A stretch of 64,000 nucleotides of DNA, taken from the NCBI RefSeq assembly GCF_907164915.1, contig NC_061864.1, positions 6,345,389-6,409,388 of the forward strand, read 5' to 3'. The notes below the pieces were generated by a model that was not told the DNA's origin, did no database searches, and was given only the letters and a program-made list of their open reading frames with translations. A program made the position numbers and the translations under genes. Source of the DNA: Impatiens glandulifera (Eukaryota; Streptophyta; Magnoliopsida; Ericales; Balsaminaceae). This document shows, one piece after another, positions 48,901 to 58,230 of this stretch; position 1 is the first letter of the stretch; each line of letters starts with the position of its first letter.

Positions 48901-50200
48901 ACCCCCTTGCTCGCTAAGATACTTGAGAGCGTGTTATCTCAGAACAACAGAGACAAAATTGATCATCTTAAAGAGGTTTGTCAAATACCCATTTAATTTT
49001 TGTTTCTTATTTGATTTTTTTTTTTCAATGATACAAGGATGTAAACATTCATTTGCATGCAATATTTTTAATTATGAAACTCAGAACTGTCATTATATTG
49101 CTTTATTGGGTCCAATTGAGGTTTGTCAAATACCTATTTATTTTTATTTCTTATTTGAAATATTATCAATGATACAAGGAAAGTAGACATTCACTGCATG
49201 CAATATTTTTAGTTATGAAATTCATAACTAATTTTATATTGCTTGATTCAAATTGTTGGGTCCAATTGCAGTGGAACTATTAGCAGCACAGCACCTATTG
49301 CTTATCAGTTTTCTGTATGAATTATTACTGTTTAGGTTATAGGTGCTACAAACGAGATTATTGACAGTGTTGACCTGGAGGAATTGTCAAAATATTTTGC
49401 CCTCAGAAGTGATCCAGAAGATGATGGTGCAGAGGTATGTATGCAATACTTTATTGGAACTAAAAATAGGTGAAACTCATTTGTTTCATTTTCTTCCTTT
49501 ATATTGTCTTAACTAATATCTAAGAGCCTATGTTTGTGGAATGCAGGAAGCAAAAAAGAGGATGGAGGCAACTCGCGACCAGTTAGCAGAAGCATTTTAT
49601 CAGAAAGGATTAGCTTTGGCAGAGATTGAAGTTCTCAAGGTACTTGGGATTATTCGATTTGATTTTCAAATATTATTACTCTATAGCTGCTACACCTCTA
49701 GAAACAATACGAATTGTTTGTTTGTAGGAGGATGAAACTGCTTCCACTGAAAGCATGGGTGATGAAAGTTGTGATCAAGACCTGTTTGAAGTAAATTTTA
49801 AAGAACTAAAGAAATGGGTAGATCTGAAATCCTCAAAATATGGCACCCTTCTAGTCATTCGTGAGAAGCGTTCTGGACGGTTTGGAACTGCACTCAAGGT
49901 ATCCAAATTTATTAGGCCTTAAGGGATCATCAACTAGAAATTTCAAATATTAAATAATATAAAGGATATAATCCAACATTACATCAAACAAGCTCTTAGT
50001 TTCTGCCCAAATCAATAATGTTGTTTTCACCATGCTTTTAGGCACTAAATGACATTATTCAAGATGGAGGTGATCTCCCAAAGAAACAGCTCTATGAATT
50101 GAGGCTTTCGTTGATCGAACTCATTGGTTGGCCCCATTTGGTATCATACGAGAAGCAATGGATGCTCGTACGCTTCCCACCAGCTCTACCGCTTTTTTAG
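36939..50200 (+). CDS. TPP2: Tripeptidyl peptidase II (subtilisin-family serine exopeptidase)
   Basis: Thirty-four coding exons give 1368 aa (Arabidopsis TPP2 about 1380). Exon starts: 36939, 37749, 37948, 38629, 38854, 39196, 39383, 39772, 40008, 40465, 40646, 41081, 41354, 41590, 41867, 42334, 42666, 43253, 43442, 44420, 44641, 44832, 46074, 47113, 47310, 47481, 47615, 47893, 48134, 48883, 49336, 49547, 49728, 50042. TPP2 removes tripeptides from free N-termini of peptides, largely downstream of the proteasome, as a giant spindle-shaped complex. Catalytic triad: Asp127 (FDSGVDP), His354 ([11 protein letters not shown]), Ser540 ([12 protein letters not shown]); Asn452 (SSAGNSGP) is the oxyanion residue. 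The long D-H insert is typical of TPP2. The C-terminal helical region ends VSYEKQWM...LPLF-like. Residues 1-68 are an Arg/Ser/Leu-rich extension before MPCSS (Met69, 37143), where the Arabidopsis core begins. Organelle targeting of the long form is inferred. Confidence 0.95.
48555..48685 (-). mobile_element. tRNA-derived SINE-like insert in a TPP2 intron
   Basis: Read on the minus strand, GGTAGCTTAAGTGG (complement of 48,663-48,676) fits a tRNA A box and GGTTTGATTCC (complement of 48,619-48,629) is one base off the canonical B box GGTTCGATTCC, a C-to-T change at a CpG. Spacing is tRNA-like. A T-rich tract on the plus-strand left side (48,541-48,572) corresponds to an A-rich 3' tail. It lies in the intron between TPP2 exons 48134-48226 and 48883-48975, antisense to the gene. 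Confidence 0.65.
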
Positions 50201-51930
50201 TGTTGCATTGATTTATCTTGTTTTTAGGACAACTCTCTGGTTTAGCTACACCTCTTCCTCAAACTTCCGTTTTCTTTTTCCTTTTTTAACAAGTTAAAAA
50301 CTCTTATCTGGTGCGGATCATCACATCTCGTCGACAACTGAAAAACGAATCACATCATACCATCCAAAGTTGTCTGTTAACGAATGAGACGTTCAATCTT
50401 TTTATATTATAAGTCTCTTGATCATTGTTTATAGTGTACGTGTTGAAATGAACACCTCTGATTTACTTACTATGGACAATGAATTCTTCTTATATGCAGT
50501 GGTCCCATTCCAATACCATTAAGGTCGGTTGGTTTATATCTATCTATCTATCTGTAGAAGTAATTATTTTTCTTTTGAAAAAAAGAAAGAAAGTGATTTT
50601 GATTCTGAACCATAGTTGGATTTGAGCCTTTTGGGGGTGGTATTGAAAGTATTATATATTATTATTAGTGAGAAAGAAATTGATTCAACCAACAAATGAA
50701 CAAAGTAGGTCTAGGCACTCTTATCTTTTACCCATATTGGTTTACATAGTGAGGCCCACGAAAGGCCTGTGTGCACGGAATCAAGGGGACATATTAATGG
50801 TGATCTTGAGAATGACTCCAATATTCACATGTATCAAATTTTCTTACCCTTGAAAATGAACCAACAAAACTAGGTAGAAGTGAAAAAAAATTAAAAGTTT
50901 GGTTCGTACCATATGCAAATAATAAATATATGTATATATATATTCCAAAATCAAGCAATTGAAGCTTAGCTGTTTGATTGCTACTCTTACCTGCCATGAA
51001 GACCAATCCAATCCTATCTTTCATGTCTTTAATACTAACAAAAACCCATTTTGTCATTAATGACTAGACAACTTAAACGTGGTGTGTCAGATCATGTGTT
51101 TGTTTAACTTTACTTTACTTTTATGTTTTCATTACTTCTGTTTTGGTTAATATGTGTTAGGTTTGAATACATATTGTTATACATACAAGATGTCAATACT
51201 TTATTATTATTATTGAGTTTATATGAAATAAATAAATAAAAAAAAAGGAAGAAAAGTAAAGGGATAAACTTGGTGTGCCAAAGTTATGCTTTCTCCACTC
51301 ACGTTTGTCGTAGCTAGAAAAGGTAAAAGCATCAAAAATATCTCTGATTAGCCCTTTGGGACTTTGTATTACGGCTCTCTATGTCTGTTCAAAACAAGAC
51401 TCTTTTTTTTTTACTCATTTTGATTAGATAAATAAATAAATTAATTAATTTGGGTATATACCCATATTAATTAATAATAATGGTGACATACCCATTCTTT
51501 AGTTTTTATTTAATTTAAAACAAATTTAATTTATTAATATTTAGAAACAAATTGGAGGGACATGATGGGGGCAACTAGCCATGAGAATGACTGCTAAATT
51601 CTGTTTGCTCCAAATTAAATGATATCCCAATCTAGTTATATAATATTATTATTTTATTATCTTACAAATAATTACTTATATTCGATGTCCTCAAAAGCTT
51701 AAAACAGTTGTAAATTGTAAATGTGTCTAAATATAATTAATAATAATTGATAAAAATAAATAAAAATCACGCAAATGGGATGCGTGAACATGACGAACAG
51801 AACACAAACGGCACGTATCTGTGACGGAACAGTTACGCCACTTTCTCTCTCTACTCTCTCTTTCTCTCTCTGCCCACTTTTGTGATCGGGCGCATAGATC
51901 GTCTGCCCCACTCCAATTCGTCGCTTCATA
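50201..51930. other. 3' flank of TPP2 and spacer upstream of MIR393
   Basis: 3' flank of TPP2 to roughly 50,500, then AT-rich spacer. From about 51,780 composition shifts and CT-rich tracts appear (51,840-51,872), the probable MIR393 promoter. No protein gene is supported. Confidence 0.5.
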
Positions 51931-51940
51931 TTTGAGTTTA

Positions 51941-51948
51941 TATATAAA
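51941..51948 (+). promoter_or_regulatory. TATA box of MIR393
   Basis: TATATAAA at 51941-51948, in a CT-rich, less AT-rich promoter, about 85 bp upstream of the mature miRNA. Transcription would start near 51,975, placing the hairpin close to the 5' end of the primary transcript. Confidence 0.55.
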
Positions 51949-52009
51949 CCTGCTCTACAAGACAAAAGTTCTTCAGGAAATGCTTAACGATCGCCGCCGA
52001 TTCATGATA

Positions 52010-52190
52010 TTGATGCCGGTGGATACTTCCAAAGGGATCGCATTGATCCATGACCTAATTAATTTTGTCATTCGATTGATTGATTCAATCATATATATGG
52101 AAACTAGCTAGCTACACATATATATACTTTTGCATGTATGCGCATATATTGGATCATGCGATCTCTTAGGAAGATTCCTCCAGTATCTCT
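52010..52190 (+). ncRNA. MIR393: MIR393 precursor hairpin
   Basis: The 22 nt at 52028-52049 begin TCCAAAGGGATCGC and end TTGATCC, identical to mature miR393 as I know it from Arabidopsis. The opposite arm at 52153-52173 (ATCATGCGATCTCTTAGGAAG) is the expected miR393* with few mismatches, and the flanking bases (GGATACT on the left, AGATTCC on the right) extend the stem. The loop is about 100 nt. miR393 silences mRNAs of the auxin receptors TIR1 and AFB2/AFB3, tuning auxin response and defence. A TATA box lies about 85 bp upstream of the miRNA. No ORF overlaps in a meaningful way. Confidence 0.96.
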
Positions 52191-53070
52191 TTATCTAAGT
52201 AATTGCGGTTCTCTCTCTCTCTCTCTATCAGGTCAGTTTTCATTCTGATGCATGCATACTTGTGTGTATGAGATTTTACTGATCGATGTAGTAACAATTG
52301 ACAGCACTATTAATTTAGTTTGTACCGATGGCGGATGGCCGAATCATCCTGGTTTCTGGATCATATGTAAGATTTACGATTATTCATTTTCTAAATCATC
52401 CTGGATACTTGTTTTAGGCGATTTCGCAAATAGATCTCTCTCTCTCTCTTTGATGAATCACAGGAACCGTGGAAGTTCTTAGCTAATCCGCATTGAAAGC
52501 CTGACGCCTTAATTAATTCTAGCAGAAACAACACAGGTATGTACGTACATTCATGATCTATCGATCTGCTTGTAGTTCAGATTGCTGAATTTTCTGCAAT
52601 ATGTGTTTTGTTTATCGCATTCTGTTTCGTTAATCATAGATATTGAACACAGCTAGCTCTTGAACCAGTAAGTCTTCAGATCTCAAAATTTGGTACATGT
52701 TCCTTTTTTTCATTTTCTCCCTTGGTTGTCCTTTTGCTTTTTTTTAATTAATTCTATATTCAGTTCAACAGCTCAACTATAGCAAAAAGTAGATGTGGTC
52801 TCCCTTTCAAAGTTGTTCCCTTTTTATTACTGTTGCTAAAATGATGAAAACACAACTAATAAGCCCCACATCTTCTGTATTGAAGAACCTTGCAATTAGA
52901 CACATGATTAAGTTTGTTTCTTTGTTTTTTAAATTAGGGTTTATTTCCTGGAGAGAAGAAGTCTAGAACAATATCCCACCACCATCATCATCATATCCAT
53001 GCCAATTTCAAAACTCTCAAATTCAAATTTCTTCATCATATCCATGCTTTTTGATATCGAAGTTAATACT
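52191..53070. other. Region downstream of the MIR393 hairpin
   Basis: Mixed-composition DNA with CT-rich tracts (52,211-52,228 and 52,436-52,450) and several AG|GT(A/G) sites that could belong to a spliced primary transcript of MIR393. No protein-coding exon supported. Confidence 0.4.
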
Positions 53071-53073
53071 TTT

Positions 53074-53164
53074 ATCAGCCTAAGATCCTCTCCTAGACCT
53101 AATTGTGTACTCTATGTTTATCTTTTATGCAACAACTGATCCTAGGAGAGGACATTAGGCTGAT
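53074..53164. ncRNA. miRNA-like hairpin, unassigned
   Basis: A 23-nt arm at 53074-53096 (starting ATCAGCCTAAG, ending CTCTCCTAG) is complementary to 53142-53164 (CTAGGAGAGG...TTAGGCTGAT) except for one 2-nt internal mismatch; the loop is 45 nt. A single short, nearly perfect duplex with a small symmetric mismatch and compact loop is what a MIRNA foldback looks like. I do not recognise either arm as a known miRNA. A tiny MITE is the main alternative. Strand is unresolved because a hairpin reads on both. Confidence 0.5.
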
Positions 53165-53727
53165 TTTGTAGTGACTAGAATAATATTACACTTGTGTTGT
53201 GATGATTGTAAGTAATGAAAAAAATAATGTTCTTTTAAAAAATTAGAAATACAAGTATTTGTGGGTTATTTAAAAATTATTCAAATATCCGGCTAATCTT
53301 GATTGAACAATTAATGCCTTACATAAAATCTCATTCTTTGTTTATAATAAAAATAGGTTTGAAGAAACAGGCTAAAGATTGTTTATATATGAAACAGAAA
53401 ATCATGAATTAAAATCACTGGAATGTTTGTTTAGCTGGAATAAATTTTGTTTGTTGACCTTTGCTATTATTATATATAACTAGCATTTAGCCCGTGCATT
53501 TGCACGAGTAATAATATAAAAAACCGTGAAAAAAATTACGGATAACATTTTTAATTTTATTTTTAACCGTTTTAAATTTATGGGTGGGTCAACACATAAT
53601 CCGACCCAAGTATCCATTTACTCAACATCATTATATATTAGTTAGTTAAAAAGTTGAACTTATATTATTATTAAAACGTCCCGCATTTATCAAATTTGGT
53701 GTTTGAATTTAATATATAAAGTCTTTG

Positions 53728-53781
53728 TACCCTAGTTGGTTAAAGAGTTGTACTTGTTTTGTTAGGTTGCAAGTTCGAAAC
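53728..53781 (+). other. tRNA-like A/B boxes in Helitron unit 1
   Basis: CCTAGTTGGTTAAAGAG (within 53728-53747) resembles a tRNA D-arm/A box and AAGTTCGAAAC (53771-53781) a B box, about 40 nt apart. No complete cloverleaf. Either a captured tRNA/SINE fragment or a Pol III-like motif inside the Helitron. Confidence 0.5.
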
Positions 53782-54020
53782 ATACCTCTAGCATTTTTAA
53801 TTTTATTTTTAACCGTTTTAAATTTAAAAACGGGTAAACCCACAATCCGACCCAAGTATCCAAATTAACCACAGCTCTCGACCCGGCAATCCGGACACTT
53901 TAAAAATTAAGCATCATTATATATATATAGATTAGTTAGTTAAAAATTTGAACTTATATTAATGTTAAAACGTCCTGCGTTTATCAAATTTGGTGTTGAA
54001 TTTAAAATATAAAGTCTTTG

Positions 54021-54074
54021 TAGCCTAGTTGGTTAAAGAGTTGTACTTGTTTTGTTAGGTTGCAAGTTCGAAAC
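54021..54074 (+). other. tRNA-like A/B boxes in Helitron unit 2
   Basis: The same boxes as in unit 1: TAGCCTAGTTGGTTAAAGAG at 54021-54040 and GTTCGAAAC at 54066-54074. Here the A box has the full TAGCCTAGTTGG form, closer to a tRNA than unit 1, which reads TACCC. Confidence 0.5.
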
Positions 54075-54227
54075 ATACCTCTAGCATTTTTAATTTTATT
54101 TTTAACCGTTTTAAATTTAAAAAAGGGTAAACCCACAATCCGACCCAAGTATCCAAATTAACCACAGCTCTCGACCCGGCAATCCGGACACTTTAAAAAT
54201 TAAGCATCATTATATATATATATAGAT

Positions 54228-56584
54228 GGTTCATTTTCCCATTTGCTAAATCATGATTTAGCTTAACAATTTGAATTTTTTATATAAAAATAATATTTAG
54301 AATAAAAGTAAATAAATTGTTTTAGATATGGCTTTTATTGATTTGGATTTTGGACTAAATAAATGGTAACCTATTGGGCCATCAATTAAAGACGTAAAGC
54401 TTTTCCTAGGCTCTGTTTAAAAGGGGAATGTCAGATGTCTGGTGTCAGTGGTAAAAGTCTGGACTCTGGTGTGACAAATGCAAGATGAGTCCGTTATTAT
54501 TGAGGCTTGGTGGGCCTCAAATAGACATCATCACTGCATAAATTTGGACCAAAATGTGGTCTTGCTCTGAATTTTTAATCTGAAATGACATAAAGATCTA
54601 ATAAAAATAAATCATAAGAAATAGAGGTCAAAACTTATCCACATGTACTAGAGCAATAAAAGGCTTATTTTAGGTTGGGTTTGTTCGATTTTTTTTTTTT
54701 AAAACTTAAATAGTGAAAAAACAATGATGGTTTATAATTTTAAAAAAATTATGATTATTTTTTATAAAAAAAAGATTTAAAGGGTTATAGATATATATAA
54801 ATAAAATAAAAAATAAAAAATAAAATTTTAAAATAGAGGATATTTTAGTTAATAAAATGAGGAATATGATAAAGTTGTCAAAATCGAGAATTTACGTAAA
54901 ATCAGTGGTAAATTTCTAAAATCTAGAGTTTACATTAATAGTAAAAGTATAATTTAAAAAATATTAGTTATATATTATTATTTTTTTATATATAATTAAT
55001 TATTTTATACCTAACTAATTTTAAAATATTATATATTTAAATATAAAATTAATAATAAATAACACTATAATTTTTTATTTATTTATAACAATAATTATAT
55101 TAAATTATTTATTTGATTAAATAATAACTTTTAAATTTATAGATATAAATTTATTTATTTCAACGTAAAATCTTATAAAATCGAAATTATTTATAAACTC
55201 GTCGTAAAATTTTATTATCGTAAATTTAAAATCGTAAGACTTATTTATTTAAGAGTTTATTTAAAGTTAAACTCGTTAATCTTCTCTAAAATTGTAAGAG
55301 TTAACTTGAGATTTTAACTGTCTGTCTTTAATACGATGGTTGAGAAGTGATTAATTAGAAAATTAATTTTTTTATTTTTTTTTATATCCAAAGAGTATAA
55401 GATTTTAGTTATTTAAGGATTTTTTTATTAAATTTAAACCAAAAAATATATATTTAGATTTTTAATTAGTTGGATTATTATAATATTTTATATTTAAAAT
55501 TAAAATTTTATAAATTAAAATAGAATGTATTAAAATAATGAAATAAAGTTAAAAAATAAAATATAAGGGATTTATAGATTGAGTAAAAAAGCTGAATAAT
55601 TAAATCAAATTAGGATGTTACTCACTTCTTATAATATATATATAATTTTTTTAAACATGTACACATTTCTCAGTTAGTAAAAATTTAATCTCAAATAAGT
55701 ACAAAATATTAACAATTAAATAATTAAAATAAATAAATAATCATATAATCAAATCAACCAAAATATTAAAAATATATTTTAATATAACTAATTTTATATC
55801 ATATTATTTTTTTATTTTGAGTTATTCTAATAACTTAACAAAAAAAATTTATCTTACTTTATTTTCATTTATTAAATAAATTAATTTATTAACTAAAATA
55901 TTAAAATATTTTTTATTTTAAATTATTAAATTTTATTTTTTTTATACATGTTAATATTTTAAATCTTTTTACTAAAAATAATATTCTCACCTCCTAAAAA
56001 TCATGGTAATCATTATTTTTTTTCTCTCTATTTTATTCCAATAAAAACAACTGAACAAGGCCAAATTAAATAAAATTATTTGAATAATCTAAATAGGACT
56101 AATTTAAAATTTTATATCAATTCTCATATTAATCTATAGTATATAATTTTATGTGTTATTCTAATAAATAAATTGCAATTATTAAAGCTTATATTGGTTT
56201 TTTAAATATTTTATATAATTTTACTTTTCTACTAAAAATAAATCTAAAATATATTTTTACTAATTTTGGAGTTAACCCAATTAGCTAAATAAATTATATA
56301 ATTTATATTTATTTAAATATTATTTATTCTTATAATTTAAAAATTATTTTTATTTCTCATTTTTTTATTCAATAATGTATATTTTAAAACTATTAACTAT
56401 ATATATAAACATCAAAACAAAAATAATTAAAACATTTAGTATTATATTTAAAAATAAAAGACAAATATATTTAATATTATATTTTTAAATTATTAATTAA
56501 TTTTTAAATATATATTTATATATAATTTTAATATATATAAATATTAAATATCAGAATAAAAATAATTAATATATTTTATTATGT
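54228..56584. other. AT-rich intergenic DNA
   Basis: Except for a GC-richer stretch at 54,400-54,580 of unknown origin, the sequence is extremely AT-rich with no gene, RNA or clear element ends that I can support. Confidence 0.5.
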
Positions 56585-56586
56585 TT

Positions 56587-56784
56587 TGACATTTTTAAAA
56601 TAATTAATAAATATTTATATTTTATTATAACTACACATCTTTATATAGAATATTAGATATTATAGTTAAATAAAATAATAATTAATGTTATTATTTAAAT
56701 AGGAGTATTTGTATTATTTACCAAACTAATGAATTAAAAATTTGATAAGTAAAATAGTAACAAAAATATTTAAATTAAAAAATA

Positions 56785-56864
<80 letters not shown>

Positions 56865-57420
56865 TGCTTAATTTTAAAGTGTTTGTATTGTTGTGTCGAG
56901 AACTAAGCTTAATTTAGATATATATTAGAGTAAATAAATATTTGGGTCAGATTATGGTGACCCGTCCATATATTATAGATATGTTTTAACAATATAATTT
57001 CAACTAATACTTAATTTTAAAGTATCTGAATTGTCAGGTGTGACATTTTAAAAATAATTAATAAATATTTATTATTTTAATTTATATTTTATTATAGCTA
57101 CACATCTTTATATAATATATTAGATATTATAGTTAAATAAAATATTAATTAATATTATTATTTAAATAGGAGTATTTGTATTATTTACAAAACTAATGAC
57201 TTAAAAGCTGATACATACGTAAAATAGTAACAAAAATATTTAAATTAAAAAATATATTAAGAATATATATAATTATGCTTAATTTTAAAGTATTAGTATT
57301 GTTGTGTCGAGAACCGTGCTTAATTTAGATATTTATATTAGAGTAAATTAATATTTAGGTCGGATCATGGTTGACCTGCTTATATACTATAGTTATATTT
57401 TAACAATATAATTTCAACTT
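56587..57420 (+). repeat. Direct duplication, offset about 454 bp
   Basis: The segment starting TGACATTTTTAAAATAATT at 56587 reappears at 57041 and the two run parallel for about 370-410 bp (ACTACACATCTTTATATA..., AAATAGGAGTATTTGTATT, AAATAGTAACAAAAATATT, GTGTCGAGAAC). The main difference is a 72-bp pure TA tract in the left copy where the right has AGAATATATATA. Confidence 0.8.
56790..56861. repeat. (TA)n microsatellite, about 36 units
   Basis: Seventy-two bases of uninterrupted TA inside the left copy of the 454-bp duplication; the right copy has only a few TA units. Confidence 0.97.
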
Positions 57421-57825
57421 TTTAACTATAATATATATATATATATATAATACTTAATTTCAAAATGTCTGAATTATCAGGTCGAGAGTTGTGGTTAATT
57501 TGGGTATATATGTGAGAGTAAATTGATACTTGAGTTGGATTATGGGTTGACCCGCCCATATATTATAGGTATGTTTTAACAATATAATTTCAATTTTTTA
57601 ACTAATATATATATATACTTAATTTCAAAATGTCCGGATTGGCAGGTCGAGAGTTGTGGTTAATTTGAATATATATGTGAGAGTAAATTGATATTTGAGT
57701 CGGATTGTGGGTTGACCCGTCTATAAACTTAAAACGGTTAAAAATAAAATTAAAATATATATGTTTCGAACTTTCAACATAACAAAATAAGTACAACACT
57801 TTAACTAAGTGTGATTGAGTGTGGT
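56866..57825 (+). repeat. Helitron-derived monomer array
   Basis: Monomers of about 150-170 bp start with (A/G)CTTAATTTNAAA(G/A)T near 56,868, 57,009, 57,278, 57,453 and 57,618. Each continues with TGTCGAG or GGTCGAGAG, TTAATTTGG or AGAT, TTGAGT..GGATTATGG and TTGACCCG. This is the 5' part of the Helitron at 53,480-54,226, here in the opposite orientation. The last monomer leads into AAAACGGTTAAAAATAAAAT and the tRNA-like box complement (57,763-57,815), completing the family's unit. Confidence 0.75.
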
Positions 57826-57964
57826 TTGCCGAAAGATAATAATTCGGTATCAATTGAAAATGGTTAAAAAAAAAATATAAATTAAATATTTGATTAACCA
57901 AAGTCTAAGGTCACGATACTAAATATTAAAAAATATGAATCAAATATTTGATTGACCAAAGTGA

Positions 57965-58230
57965 AAGTATAAGATCACCAAATTTTATCCACGGATGTTG
58001 AGTGAGGGACCTAAGATAAATCTTGAAAGGCGTAGTCAAATGTATCTTTGAAGACCGCAAAGTTCATCCACGAATGGTGAGTTATGGCCTAAGATAATAC
58101 TAAAAGGCGTAGTCAAATGTTTAAGAATGTATCCTTGAAGACTATAAAGTTCATCACGGAGGGTGATTTAAGGCCTAAAATCATGCCAAAAACATAATCA
58201 AATGTTTAATAATATCATCCTTGAAAAGAT
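57965..58230 (+). repeat. Tandem repeat, unit about 75-90 bp, 3 copies
   Basis: Three diverged copies share, in order, (AG)TTCATCCACG, GGTGAGTTATGG or a relative, CCTAAGATAA, AAAGGCGTAGTCAAATGT and TATCCTTGAAGAC; starts near 57,975, 58,055 and 58,143. It sits directly downstream of the Helitron-derived array. No coding potential seen. Confidence 0.65.

Larger units (their letters stand above)
53480..54226 (-). mobile_element. Non-autonomous Helitron with internal tandem duplication
   Basis: On the minus strand the element begins TCTATATATATATATAATG (5' TC, at 54226) and ends with a hairpin CGTGCAAATGCACG followed by GGCTAAATG and CTAG (53483-53480), inserted between A and T (A at 54227, T at 53479), exactly the Helitron layout. 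Length 747 bp, no Rep/helicase coding. Two copies of a unit of about 300 bp (about 53,630-53,930 and 53,931-54,226) are near identical, and a third partial copy lies at 53,540-53,635. Each full unit contains tRNA-like A and B boxes. Confidence 0.85.

Noticed and set aside
51821..52111. Plus-strand frame of 96 codons over the MIR393 region
   Set aside because: It overlaps the promoter and hairpin; the conserved feature is the RNA duplex, and the peptide resembles nothing known.
57602..57901. Minus-strand frame of 99 codons
   Set aside because: Falls wholly in the Helitron-derived repeat array; composition explains it.
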